NCBI RefSeq assembly: GCF_005434965.1
Contig: NZ_SKCI01000004.1
Coordinates: 186,001 to 250,000, forward strand
Direction of reading: 5' to 3'
DNA length: 64,000 nucleotides
Origin: Marimonas lutisalis
GTDB lineage: Bacteria; Pseudomonadota; Alphaproteobacteria; Rhodobacterales; Rhodobacteraceae
The notes beneath the pieces were generated by a model. That model was given only the letters and a program-made list of their open reading frames with translations, was not told the DNA's origin and did not search any database. Positions 1 through 7,892 of the stretch are shown here, in pieces. A program made the position numbers and the translations under genes. Within the stretch, counting starts at the first letter, position 1. Every line of letters starts with the position of its first letter.

Positions 1-222
1 ATCCTCAAGGCGCTCGGCGCACGCCAGAACGGCACCGGCTGGGATTTCTCCAACGCGCTCGACCTGATGATGTTCTGCAACGGCCCGTGGTGCGATCAAA
101 GCCCGCGCGCGATCCGCAACCTGACCGATGCGGGCTACCCGGCCGAAAAGATCCGCTACTACCGCGGCGGCATGCAACTGTGGATGCTGCTCGGCCTCAC
201 CGTCCGCACCCCGACAAGCTGA
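1..222 (+). CDS. rhodanese-like domain protein (3' end only)
   Basis: The gene enters from the left edge; 73 C-terminal residues are visible, ending at TGA 220-222. The segment CNGPWCDQSPRAIRNL matches the active-site loop of rhodanese/sulfurtransferase-type domains, where a cysteine carries the persulfide, and it is followed by the usual closing helix and strand (YPAEKIRYYRGGMQLW). Two cysteines flank GPW, so it could be a thiol/redox-active variant. The LysM gene starts 16 bp downstream on the same strand, so the two may be co-transcribed. Domain order, signal peptide and start lie outside the window. Confidence 0.75.
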   Translation: MLKALGARQNGTGWDFSNALDLMMFCNGPWCDQSPRAIRNLTDAGYPAEKIRYYRGGMQLWMLLGLTVRTPTS

Positions 223-238
223 GATCGGGAGGAGTGAC

Positions 239-1093
239 ATGATCCGCATCCTGATCATCGCCGCCGCCTTCCTCTCGGTCACGGTCGGCCTGTTGCTCCT
301 GCAACCCGGCAGCGAGCCGGCGCGTGACACCCTCGCCACGTCGCCAGCACCGCGCACCCCGGCCCCCGATGCCCAGGTCTCGCGCGCCGAGACCGATCTC
401 AGCCATATCGTCACGCGACAGGCCGATGCCGCCGCGCCCGCCAACCCCGCCGATCGTCTCGGTGCCGCCGTGGCCCTGGCCACCGCGCCCGCCGCGGCGC
501 CCGCTGGCGATAGCGCTTCCCCCGATGCGCTGCGTAACCTGACCACCGGCGTACTCGCCGATCTGGGGGCGCCGTCGGCCACGAATGATGCGGATGCGTT
601 GCGCTCGATGACATCGGGCGTGCTGGCCAGTCTCAATGCAGCAACCACCACCCGCAGCACGGACGGGCCCGCCCCGCTGGAAACCATCATCGTGCAGGCC
701 CTGCGCGAAGGCCAGTCCGACGCCTATCTCGACGCGCTCCTGAACGAAGCCGCGGCGACCGGCGCCATTCAGGTCCCCTCGGCCCTAGTGACATCCGAAG
801 GCCGGGTCGACACCGTCACGCTGCTGGCCAACCTGGTGCAGAAATCCAGCGGGCAGTCCGGGCTCGACACCTCGGCCCTGGCCGCCGCCGCGGGCCGCCC
901 GCAGCCGCGCCCCGCCGCGCTCGCCTACGATCAGGTCTACGTGGTCCAGCCCGGCGACAGCCTCGCGGCCATCTCCTACCGCTTTTACGGTGAAACCCTG
1001 CGCTACCGCGAGATTTTCACCGCCAACCAGGACAAGCTCTCCAGCCCCGACAAGATACGTATCGGGCAACGTCTTACCATCCCGGCGCTCTGA
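239..1093 (+). CDS. LysM domain-containing membrane-anchored protein
   Basis: 284 aa from ATG 239, chosen because GGGAGG lies just upstream and the N-terminus (MIRILIIAAAFLSVTVGLLL) is a signal/anchor helix; an open frame extends upstream but lacks these. Residues ~25-220 are low-complexity and Ala/Pro-rich, with two copies of a short unit (DALRNLTTGVLADL / DALRSMTSGVLASL). The last ~50 residues form a LysM module (YVVQPGDSLAAISYRFYG ... IRIGQRLTIPAL), which binds the glycan backbone of peptidoglycan. Probably a periplasmic cell-wall-binding protein tethered to the inner membrane; no catalytic domain is visible. Confidence 0.85.
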   Translation: MIRILIIAAAFLSVTVGLLLLQPGSEPARDTLATSPAPRTPAPDAQVSRAETDLSHIVTRQADAAAPANPADRLGAAVALATAPAAAPAGDSASPDALRNLTTGVLADLGAPSATNDADALRSMTSGVLASLNAATTTRSTDGPAPLETIIVQALREGQSDAYLDALLNEAAATGAIQVPSALVTSEGRVDTVTLLANLVQKSSGQSGLDTSALAAAAGRPQPRPAALAYDQVYVVQPGDSLAAISYRFYGETLRYREIFTANQDKLSSPDKIRIGQRLTIPAL

Positions 1094-1126
1094 CCGGGTC
1101 CAGTCACGTAAGGCAGGAATGATCGA

Positions 1127-1156
1127 GGGGCCGGTTCAACGGCCCCCTTTCATTTT
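1127..1156 (+). terminator. Rho-independent terminator after the LysM gene
   Basis: A 7-bp stem GGGGCCG (1127-1133) / CGGCCCC (1140-1146) with a 6-nt loop is followed by CTTTCATTTT. It lies 34 bp after the LysM stop codon and before the next gene. Confidence 0.7.
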
Positions 1157-1249
1157 CGGCCCCCTCGTGCCTCAACATGACTTCGATCAATGCACTCTTC
1201 CCCGCGTGTCGGCACTCTTCCCTGGTCAACGCTTGCAGGAATTACACAC

Positions 1250-1822
1250 ATGACCGAAACACCCATGAACCCCGACACCGTCATCAACCTCCCCGAAGCC
1301 GTGGGCGTTTTCGATTCGGTCGAAGCGCTCCAGGCCGCTTTCTACGACCTGCGCATGCTCGGCTTTACCCGGCAGGACATCAGCCTCCTGGGCAGCCAGG
1401 AAGCGCTGGAAGAGAAATTCGGCAAGGCCTTCTGGCATTCGAAAGAACTCGAGGATGATCCCGCCGCGCCCCGTGCCGCCTTCGTCTCCGAAGAGGCCAT
1501 GGGCGAGCTCGAAGGCGGCATCATCGGCGGCTTTCTCTTCCTCGGCTCCTACATCGCCATGGCCGCCCTGCTGACCCCGGCCAGCACGCTGGCGGCTTCG
1601 ATCGCCGCCATCGCCATCGGCGGCGCGCCCGCCACGATCGTCGGCGCGCTTCTCGCCCGCCGCGTCGACAAGCATCACCGCGACTACTACCAGTCCCAGA
1701 TCGAACACGGCGGCATCCTTCTCTGGGTCCGCGTCGCCGACAAGGAAAAGGAAGATCTCGCAGTGAAAATCCTCAAGGGCCATTCCGGCAAAGACGTGCA
1801 CGTGCACGCGTGGAGCAACTGA
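1250..1822 (+). CDS. membrane protein with glycine-rich hydrophobic core, stress-protein-17M-like
   Basis: 190 aa from ATG 1250, preceded by AGGA; an upstream in-frame start at 1190 has no ribosome site. The N-terminal ~75 residues (VFDSVEALQAAFYDLRMLGF...ISLLGS) resemble the small alpha/beta domain of general-stress-protein-17M-like proteins. The centre (~85-150) is a hydrophobic Gly/Ala hairpin (GGIIGGFLFLGSYIAMAALL, then an Ala/Ile-rich stretch). The C-terminus returns to a soluble alpha/beta segment (GGILLWVRVADKEKEDLAVKILKGHSGKDVHVH). The exact function is unknown; a membrane-associated stress protein is likely by family resemblance only. It converges on zapE with 4 bp between them. Confidence 0.7.
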   Translation: MTETPMNPDTVINLPEAVGVFDSVEALQAAFYDLRMLGFTRQDISLLGSQEALEEKFGKAFWHSKELEDDPAAPRAAFVSEEAMGELEGGIIGGFLFLGSYIAMAALLTPASTLAASIAAIAIGGAPATIVGALLARRVDKHHRDYYQSQIEHGGILLWVRVADKEKEDLAVKILKGHSGKDVHVHAWSN

Positions 1823-1826
1823 CCCG

Positions 1827-2894
1827 TCAGCCCCGGGCCCAGTCCTCGCTCTGCATCTCGCGCAGCCGGCTGGCCGTGCGTTCGAACTCGAAACTGCCCG
1901 CGCCCTCGACATACAGCATCTCGGGCGCGGCCGCCGCGCTCGCGATCAGCCGCACACCGGCCTCGTAAAGCGCGTCGATCAGCGTGACAAAGCGTTTCGC
2001 CTCGTTGAAATTGCCGCGCCCCAGCCTCGGGATGTCTTCCAGGATCAGCACCTTCACCTCCTCGGCCAGCGCCAGATAATCCCCCGGCCCCAGTGCCTTG
2101 CCACACAGGTCATAGAAACCCGCCCGCGCCACCCCGTTGTGAAACTGCGGCACCTCCACCTCGCGCCCCTTCACCCGCAACACCAGCACCTCGCTCATGC
2201 CGCCGCTGAAATCGTGCCAGATGCTCTCGATCGCGGCGCGCGCGGTCGCATCATTGGGGCTGAAATAGGTGGGCTGCCCTTCCAGCCGGTCCTGCCGGTA
2301 ATCGGTCGGGCTGGTCAGCTCATGCACCACCATCCGCGCCTTCAGCAGCTCGATGAACGGCACGAACAACTGCCGGTTCAGCCCGTCCTTGTAGAGATCG
2401 TCCGGCACCCGGTTCGACGTGGTCACCACCGCCACGCCCGCCCCCATCAGCACCTCGAACAGGCGCCCGACGATCATCGCGTCGGTGATGTCGGTCACCT
2501 GCATCTCGTCAAAGGCCAGGCAGCGTACGCTGTCGATCACGCTCTGCGCCGCCGGCATCAGCGCATCCTCCACCCCCGCCTTGCGCGCCGCATGCATCTC
2601 CTCGTGAATCTCCTGCATGAAGGCATGGAAATGCACCCGCCGCGCCGGCACGCCATCCAGGCAATCCACGAACAGGTCCATCAGCATCGACTTGCCCCGC
2701 CCGACACCGCCCCACAGGTAAAGGCCCTCGATCGGCTCGGGCTTCGCCCGCCCGAACCAGCCCTTCTTGACCGGCCGGTCCAGCACGGCGCGAATCCGCT
2801 CCAGCTCGGGCAGCACCGCCTCCTGCGCCGGGTCGGGCCGGATCGTGCCGGCGGCCACGCGGGCCCTGTATTCCTCGATCACGTCACGCGTCAT
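1827..2894 (-). CDS. zapE: cell division protein ZapE (AFG1-family ATPase)
   Basis: 355 aa. Walker A is GGVGRGKSMLMDLF (~residue 63) and Walker B-like LAFDEMQVTD lies at ~126-135, followed by the family pattern TSNRVPDDLYKDGLNR and FIELLKARM. This is the AFG1/LACE1/ZapE family of AAA+-like ATPases, which in E. coli associates with FtsZ at the division septum. Length and motif order are normal. The gene is monocistronic here, with a divergent hydrolase gene starting 54 bp away; roseobacters often carry it near TCA-cycle genes, which is not the case in this window. Confidence 0.93.
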   Translation of the reverse strand: MTRDVIEEYRARVAAGTIRPDPAQEAVLPELERIRAVLDRPVKKGWFGRAKPEPIEGLYLWGGVGRGKSMLMDLFVDCLDGVPARRVHFHAFMQEIHEEMHAARKAGVEDALMPAAQSVIDSVRCLAFDEMQVTDITDAMIVGRLFEVLMGAGVAVVTTSNRVPDDLYKDGLNRQLFVPFIELLKARMVVHELTSPTDYRQDRLEGQPTYFSPNDATARAAIESIWHDFSGGMSEVLVLRVKGREVEVPQFHNGVARAGFYDLCGKALGPGDYLALAEEVKVLILEDIPRLGRGNFNEAKRFVTLIDALYEAGVRLIASAAAAPEMLYVEGAGSFEFERTASRLREMQSEDWARG

Positions 2895-2948
2895 GGCCCA
2901 CCTCTAGCGCGGCTTCCCGGCAAGGGCCAGAGGCGCTACCCTGCCACC

Positions 2949-3740
2949 ATGACAGCCCCGCTCAACATCCTGCGCGCCGGCCCCGCCGACGGCCCCCCGC
3001 TCCTGCTGATCCACGGCGCCTGGCACGGCGCGTGGTGCTGGCAGGGCAACTATCTCGATTACTTCGCGCAGGCCGGCTTTCACACCCACGCGCTCGATCT
3101 GCGCGGCCACGGCGACAGCCCCGCCATCCGGGCAATGCGCTGGAACCGCATCCGCGACTATGTCGACGATGCCGCCCGCACTATTGCTGACATGCCCGCA
3201 CCGCCCATCGTCATCGGCCATTCCATGGGCGGCTTCGTGGTTCAGCACCTGATGGCGCGCGGCGTGCCCCTGCGCGGCGCGGGCCTCCTCGCCGCGCTGC
3301 CCCATACCGGCGCGCTGCCCGTTGCGCTCAAAACCCTGCGCACCCGCCCGCTCACCCTGGCGCGCATCCTCCTCACCGCCTCGCTCTACCCGATGGTGTC
3401 CGATCCGCAGGCCGCCGCGCATCTCTTCCTCGATGCCGATGCCTCACCGGACGAGATCGCCACCTTCCACCCCCGCCTCACCGACGAAAGCTTCCTGGCC
3501 TTCCTCGACTTGACCGCGCTGGCCCTGCCGCGCAAACCGCGCGATCCACCACCGGTCTGCGTCGTCGGCGGCAGCGCCGATCAACTCTTCCCGCCCGCCT
3601 CGCAACAGCGCCTCGCCGCGCGGTTTGCAACATCCGCTCACGTCATACCCGACGCCCCGCACGACCTCATGCTCTCGCGCCACTGGCAGACCAGCGCCGG
3701 GGTTTTCCTCACATGGGCCAGCGCCTTGCCCCCGGCCTGA
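2949..3740 (+). CDS. alpha/beta fold hydrolase
   Basis: 263 aa from ATG 2949; a long open frame upstream runs antisense to zapE and is ignored. The oxyanion-hole motif HGAWHGAWCW is at ~22-31, the nucleophile elbow GHSMGGFV around residue 92, a late acidic residue lies in GGSADQLFP, and the catalytic His is in DAPHDLMLS near the C-terminus. This is the esterase/lipase-like branch that also contains EstC-type and dehalogenase-like enzymes. The substrate cannot be deduced. It begins in the zapE promoter region (divergent), so the two may share regulatory DNA. Confidence 0.85.
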   Translation: MTAPLNILRAGPADGPPLLLIHGAWHGAWCWQGNYLDYFAQAGFHTHALDLRGHGDSPAIRAMRWNRIRDYVDDAARTIADMPAPPIVIGHSMGGFVVQHLMARGVPLRGAGLLAALPHTGALPVALKTLRTRPLTLARILLTASLYPMVSDPQAAAHLFLDADASPDEIATFHPRLTDESFLAFLDLTALALPRKPRDPPPVCVVGGSADQLFPPASQQRLAARFATSAHVIPDAPHDLMLSRHWQTSAGVFLTWASALPPA

Positions 3741-3748
3741 TCCGCCTG

Positions 3749-3796
3749 CTTCATCTGACCGGAAATACCTCGGGGGTGCGGGGGCAGCGCCCCCGC
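3749..3796. repeat. intergenic repeat copy 1 with GC hairpin
   Basis: TTCATCTGACCGGAAATACC followed by TCGGGGGT and an 8-bp hairpin GCGGGGGC-AGC-GCCCCCGC (3778-3796). It starts 9 bp after the hydrolase stop codon. The same TTCATCTgaCC..AAATAC core recurs near 7323, 17672 (inverted) and, diverged, 24174/24220. It probably acts as, or rides on, a transcription terminator; there is no long T-run. Confidence 0.6.
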
Positions 3797-3856
3797 CGGC
3801 GCACGCCGCATTAACCAGCCACCGGCCACCGCCATACCCTCTCGTATGTCATACGC

Positions 3857-3918
3857 ATGTCAGCCGGATGTCAGCCGGACATCACCCCCCTCTCCCGGGC
3901 CGCTCGCTGCCGTTAACC
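3857..3918 (+). promoter_or_regulatory. conserved upstream module A, copy 1 (11-bp direct repeat plus GTTAACC)
   Basis: Two perfect head-to-tail copies of ATGTCAGCCGG (3857-3867, 3868-3878) are followed by ACATCACCCCCC and, ~30 bp on, GCTGCCGTTAACC (3906-3918). An ATTAACC lies ~45 bp upstream. The MFS gene begins at 3987. Nearly the same arrangement sits at 24400-24463 before the DUF2794 gene. An 11-bp period places both repeats on one face of the helix, as expected for cooperative binding of a regulator; the regulator is unknown. Confidence 0.5.
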
Positions 3919-3986
3919 TTTCTTTCCATTTCCTGAATTGACGTCCTGTCCGCCGCCGCTAGTCTCCGCCGCGACAGGAGACGCGC

Positions 3987-5219
3987 ATGCAGAAATCCGC
4001 ACCGCTCATCACCCCGGTCCTCGTAACCGGGTGTATCATTATCCTCGTGTCCTTCGCGGTGCGGGCCAGCTTCGGGGTGTTCCAGATCCCCATCGCCGAA
4101 GAGTTCGGCTGGGCCCGGGCCGAGTTCTCGATGGCCATTGCCCTGCAAAACCTCTTCTGGGGCATCGGCCAGCCCATTTTCGGCGCCATCGCCGAGAAAA
4201 TCGGCGATCGCAAGGCGATCGTCATCGGCGCATTTACCTATGCCGCAGGCCTCGTGCTCAGCTCCTATGCCACATCACCCACGGCGCATCAACTTTTTGA
4301 AATCCTTGTCGGATTCGGCATCGCCGGCACCGGATTCGGGGTCATCCTCGCCGTCGTCGGCCGCGCCAGTTCGGACGAAAACCGCTCGATGAGCCTCGCC
4401 ATCGCCACCGCCGCGGGCTCGGCCGGACAGGTGGTGGGCGCCCCCACCGCCGAATGGCTGCTCACCTGGTTTCCCTGGCAAACCGTCTTCGTGATTTTCG
4501 CCGCCGCCATTCTCCTGTCGCTCCTGATGCTGCCGATGATGCGCGCGCCCCGCCCCGCCACCCGTGCCGAGCTCGAGGAAAGCATGGGCGCGGTCCTGCG
4601 CAAGGCTTTCCGCGATCCCTCCTACACGCTGATTTTCCTCGGGTTTTTCTCCTGCGGCTACCAACTCGCCTTCGTCACCGCGCATTTCCCCGCCTTCGTC
4701 ACCGAAATGTGCGGCCCCATCGCCTCGGGCGGGCTTCTGCACAATCTCGGCATCACCACCACCTCGCGGCTCGGCGCCGTGGCGATCTCGCTCATTGGCC
4801 TGGCCAATGTGGCGGGCACGCTGCTGGCGGGCTGGCTCGGCAACCGCTACTCGAAAAAGTACCTTCTTGCAGGTATTTACACCGGTCGCACGCTGGTGGC
4901 CGCGGCCTTCATCCTTACCCCGATGACACCGGCCACCGTGCTTCTCTTTTCGGTCTCGATGGGCGCGCTGTGGCTTGCCACCGTGCCGCTCACCAGCGGT
5001 TTGATCGCGCATCTCTACGGGCTGCGCTACATGGGCACGCTCTACGGCATCGTGTTCTTCTCCCACCAGCTGGGCAGCTTCCTGGGCGTCTGGCTGGGCG
5101 GGCGGATGTATGACATCTACGGCAGCTACACCGCCGTCTGGTGGGTGGGCGTCGGCGTCGGCGCATTTTCCGCCATCGTGCATCTGCCGGTCAGGGAACG
5201 CCGCCTCGTGCCGGCCTGA
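3987..5219 (+). CDS. MFS transporter
   Basis: 410 aa from ATG 3987, with GACAGGAG placed correctly upstream. About 12 hydrophobic segments are visible; the loop 2-3 signature appears as GAIAEKIGDRKAIVIGAF, and the second half repeats it as AGWLGNRYSKKYLLAGIYTG. The first helix (TPVLVTGCIIILVSFAVRAS) and the gene size fit the monocarboxylate/oxalate-type branch of the major facilitator superfamily in alphaproteobacteria. The substrate is not predictable. It stands alone on the plus strand, with module A in its promoter region and a palindrome after its end. Confidence 0.9.
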   Translation: MQKSAPLITPVLVTGCIIILVSFAVRASFGVFQIPIAEEFGWARAEFSMAIALQNLFWGIGQPIFGAIAEKIGDRKAIVIGAFTYAAGLVLSSYATSPTAHQLFEILVGFGIAGTGFGVILAVVGRASSDENRSMSLAIATAAGSAGQVVGAPTAEWLLTWFPWQTVFVIFAAAILLSLLMLPMMRAPRPATRAELEESMGAVLRKAFRDPSYTLIFLGFFSCGYQLAFVTAHFPAFVTEMCGPIASGGLLHNLGITTTSRLGAVAISLIGLANVAGTLLAGWLGNRYSKKYLLAGIYTGRTLVAAAFILTPMTPATVLLFSVSMGALWLATVPLTSGLIAHLYGLRYMGTLYGIVFFSHQLGSFLGVWLGGRMYDIYGSYTAVWWVGVGVGAFSAIVHLPVRERRLVPA

Positions 5220-5227
5220 ACGACCGG

Positions 5228-5243
5228 TTAAACCGCTGTTAAC
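5228..5243. promoter_or_regulatory. consensus CtrA-type box TTAA-N7-TTAAC
   Basis: TTAAACCGCTGTTAAC matches the full CtrA consensus TTAA-N7-TTAAC. It lies in the gap between two convergent genes, 9 bp after the MFS stop, so no annotated start lies downstream of it. The match is exact; binding is inferred. Confidence 0.4.
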
Positions 5244-5284
5244 ACCTGCCTGCCATCCTGCCCTTCGTGAAAAATCAAGCGTAG

Positions 5285-5302
5285 GCCGGGCTTCAGCCCG
5301 GC
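5285..5302. repeat. REP-like palindrome between convergent genes
   Basis: Perfect 8-bp inverted repeat GCCGGGCT-TC-AGCCCGGC, preceded by GTAG. The form (GTAGGCCGGGCTTCAGCCCGGC-type) is common as an extragenic palindrome in proteobacteria. It sits between the ends of the MFS and ornithine-cyclodeaminase-like genes and may end or stabilise both transcripts. Confidence 0.6.
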
Positions 5303-5318
5303 ACACGAAGCAGGAAAC

Positions 5319-6236
5319 CTACCCCCGCGCCCGCCACGCATCCAGGATATAGCGGCTGGTCATCAGGTCCAGATGCGCCCCGCCGCCGTTCTTGAACAGC
5401 GTAATCTCGTCGTCCGAGCCGCGCACGAATTTCTCCATGTCGTAGTAATCCGCCACAAGGTCCTCGCGCCGGATCGCGCCCGTCTCCAGCGGGATCTTGA
5501 TCTCGCCGATATGGCCCACCGTGGTGTCGTAGCTGTCCACGAAAACCCGCGCCCTTTGCAGCGCCACGTCATCCACCTCGCGCATGTCGGGCCGATAGGC
5601 GCCGATCAGGTCAATATGCTGCCCCGGTTGGAACCACTCGCCCTTCAGCACCGGCTCGGTCACCATCGTGGCCGAGGTAACGATATCGGCCTCTTTCACC
5701 GCCGCCTCCAGGTCATCGGCCACGGCCATGCCGGGGTACTCCGCAGCCATTTTGTCGGCATTCTCCCGTGTCCGGTTCCATACCGTGAACTCTGCCTCGG
5801 GAAACCCCGCCGCATAGGCCTCGCGCAGCGACCGGCCCACCGTGCCCGCCCCAACGATCAGAACCTTGCGCGCATCCCTGCGCGCCAGCTTCAGCGCCCC
5901 CAACAGGCTGTCTCCGGCGGTCTTCCACTTGGTCACCAGGTGGAAATCCAGCACCGCCTCGAACCGCCCGTCGGCATCGTCGTAAAGGTTCACCGCGCCG
6001 CCGATCATCGGCTTGCCCTTGCCCGGGTTGCCCGGAAACACCGTGGCGCTTTTCACCGCGATGCCCATGCCATCGATCCACGCCGCCCGGCTCAGCAGGG
6101 TATCGGCATCACGATAAAGAAACGTGTCCCCGATCTCGGCCTTCTGCCGCTTGTGGCCTTCTTCAAAGGCCCGGGTCAGCCCGACCCAGTCCAGCAGCTT
6201 CTCCCCCTCTGCAAAGGGGATCATCGTCACGTCCAT
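5319..6236 (-). CDS. ornithine cyclodeaminase / mu-crystallin family protein
   Basis: 305 aa. The Rossmann motif VLIVGAGTVGRSLREAYAAG (~127-146), FTVWNRTRENADKMA and the downstream IDLIGAYRPDMREVDD are typical of the OCD/mu-crystallin family of NAD(P)-dependent imine reductases or deaminating cyclases. The N-terminal substrate domain contains KSATVFPGNPGKGKP. Family members act as ornithine cyclodeaminase, alanine dehydrogenase, ketimine reductase or iminosuccinate reductase, and sequence alone does not choose between them. The gene lies 56 bp downstream of the DMT permease gene on the same strand, so a transport-plus-catabolism pair is possible. Confidence 0.88.
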   Translation of the reverse strand: MDVTMIPFAEGEKLLDWVGLTRAFEEGHKRQKAEIGDTFLYRDADTLLSRAAWIDGMGIAVKSATVFPGNPGKGKPMIGGAVNLYDDADGRFEAVLDFHLVTKWKTAGDSLLGALKLARRDARKVLIVGAGTVGRSLREAYAAGFPEAEFTVWNRTRENADKMAAEYPGMAVADDLEAAVKEADIVTSATMVTEPVLKGEWFQPGQHIDLIGAYRPDMREVDDVALQRARVFVDSYDTTVGHIGEIKIPLETGAIRREDLVADYYDMEKFVRGSDDEITLFKNGGGAHLDLMTSRYILDAWRARG

Positions 6237-6292
6237 CAGTCCGCTCCCTGGTTTTCTGGCCCCACCCTAACGCCGTTGCCCGTCGGGTCAAA

Positions 6293-7261
6293 TCACCGCC
6301 TGTATTTCGGCCCCTCGGCGGCCACTTCTTCGTGCACCTCGGCCTCGCGCCACAGCAGGAACAGCCCCGCGCCCACGATCATCGCGATGCCCACCCACGC
6401 GGTCCAATCGGGCCATTCACCAAACACCGTTACCCCCCAGATCACCGCCATCGGCATCGCCACGTATTCGAACGGCGCCACGAAGGCCGCCTCGCTCATC
6501 CGATAGGCCTGGCTGATGAAATAGCCACCCGCCACGCTCGTCACCCCGATCGCGGCCAGCACGGCATAATCCCCCGGCGCCACCGCCCCCCAGGCCCGCG
6601 TCAGAAACTCCAGCGATGGATGCGCATTTCCCGCCAATGCGCCATCGCCCAGCACCAGCCCGATCGCAGCCGAGGTCGCGACAAAGGTGATCTGGATGTA
6701 AAACGCCATCGTCGCGGCGCTTTCGGTGCCGCCGATCTTGCGGGTCAGCGTGTGCAGCGTGGCATAAAGCGTCGCCGCCACGATCGGCAAGAGCGAGGCC
6801 AGTTGAAACGCCGAGGTTCCCGGCTTCACGATCACCATCACCCCGGCGAAGCCCAGGAAAATCGCCATCCACCGCCGCGGCCCCACATGCTCGCCCAGGA
6901 ACACCACGGAAAACACCGTGATCACCAGCGGCGAGATGAAGAAAATCGCCACTGCGTCCGCAATGGGCAACGCCGCCAAACCCAGGAAAAAGCACATGTT
7001 GGCCAGCACCACGCACAGCCCCCGGATCATGTGCATACCCAGGCGGGCCGTCTTCATCACCCGCCAACCGCCGCTCAGCGGCATGATCACGGCCACGAAC
7101 ACCGCCGTCCCGATCAACGAGCGGATCAACACCACCTGGTGCAGCGCATAATCTCCGGACAGGAACTTGATGCCGACGTCGTTGACGGAAAAACACATCA
7201 CCGCCACGGCCGCGCAAAGCGCCCCGATCAAGTTGCCGCTTGTCCCGCTCACCGCGCGCAT
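6293..7261 (-). CDS. DMT family transporter (EamA domains)
   Basis: 322 aa with about ten hydrophobic helices in two EamA repeats; the first repeat begins GALCAAVAVMCFSVNDVGIK and ends around IFLGFAGVMVIVKPG, and the second ends IWGVTVFGEWPDWTAWVGIAMIV. This drug/metabolite superfamily exports amino acids, nucleobases or other small metabolites in the inner membrane; the substrate is unknown. Length is normal. It is probably transcribed together with the ornithine-cyclodeaminase-like gene downstream. Confidence 0.9.
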   Translation of the reverse strand: MRAVSGTSGNLIGALCAAVAVMCFSVNDVGIKFLSGDYALHQVVLIRSLIGTAVFVAVIMPLSGGWRVMKTARLGMHMIRGLCVVLANMCFFLGLAALPIADAVAIFFISPLVITVFSVVFLGEHVGPRRWMAIFLGFAGVMVIVKPGTSAFQLASLLPIVAATLYATLHTLTRKIGGTESAATMAFYIQITFVATSAAIGLVLGDGALAGNAHPSLEFLTRAWGAVAPGDYAVLAAIGVTSVAGGYFISQAYRMSEAAFVAPFEYVAMPMAVIWGVTVFGEWPDWTAWVGIAMIVGAGLFLLWREAEVHEEVAAEGPKYRR

Positions 7262-7322
7262 TCCCCGCTCCCTTCCCGATCACAAGACGCAAGCCATCGG
7301 AAAAAGTAAAGCGCCGGCACTC

Positions 7323-7342
7323 TTCATCTTGCCCGAAATACT
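7323..7342. repeat. intergenic repeat copy 2
   Basis: TTCATCTTGCCCGAAATACT belongs to the same family as the copies at 3749 and 17672. It lies in the 184-bp gap between the DMT gene start and the DUF188 gene end. The rest of that gap is GC-rich with no recognisable gene. Confidence 0.5.
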
Positions 7343-7445
7343 CCCGCCGGAGGCGTCCAACGGCGCCACCTGACAATCGGCCCGAGAGACGCCGCGCGGC
7401 GCGGCGGCGGGGGTGGGTGGGCGGGACGTCGCCGCGCCGCGCCCC

Positions 7446-7892
7446 TCACCCGCGTGCTGCGGCCCGCAACTCGCGCTCCAGCGCCTCCAGGAACCTTGAC
7501 CGGTCGGTCTTGGTGAACCCCTTGCCGCCGCCCTGCCGGAAGGGATCGGCGGCGCGCAGGTCGGTCATCAGGTCACGCATCGCCAGCGCCTCGCGCACAT
7601 TTGCCTGGGTCAGCCGCTCGCCATTGGGCTTCAGCACGGCTGCCCCTGCTTCCACGCATTTCGCCGCCAGCGGGATATCCCCCGTCACCACCACATCGCC
7701 GGGCCGCGCCCGCTCGGCGATCCACATGTCGGCCACGTCCGGCCCCTCGGGCACGATCACCACCTCGACCAGCGGGTTCTGCGACATCCGCAGCCCGCCA
7801 TTCGACACCAGGAACATCTTCGTCCCGTGCCGCGTGGCAACCCGCTCGGCCTCGACTTTCACCGGGCAGGCATCAGCATCAACGTAAATCAC
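7446..7892 (-). CDS. YaiI/YqxD family protein (DUF188)
   Basis: 148 aa. It begins [19 protein letters not shown] and carries the family pattern [36 protein letters not shown] and [14 protein letters not shown], all characteristic of the DUF188 (YaiI/YqxD) family. The acidic residues in DADACP and the TGDIPLA segment suggest a PIN-like nuclease fold, but the biochemical role is undefined. The start overlaps the sthA stop by 4 bp, so it is translationally coupled at the end of the sthA operon. Confidence 0.92.
   Translation of the reverse strand: MIYVDADACPVKVEAERVATRHGTKMFLVSNGGLRMSQNPLVEVVIVPEGPDVADMWIAERARPGDVVVTGDIPLAAKCVEAGAAVLKPNGERLTQANVREALAMRDLMTDLRAADPFRQGGGKGFTKTDRSRFLEALERELRAAARG

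Noticed and set aside
4275-5306. Long open frame antisense to the MFS gene
   Set aside because: His/Arg/Gly-rich composition with no family pattern; it mirrors the real gene and results from GC-rich third positions.
5373-6506. 377-codon open frame antisense to the ornithine-cyclodeaminase-like gene
   Set aside because: His/Arg/Pro-rich shadow spanning two real genes and their gap.
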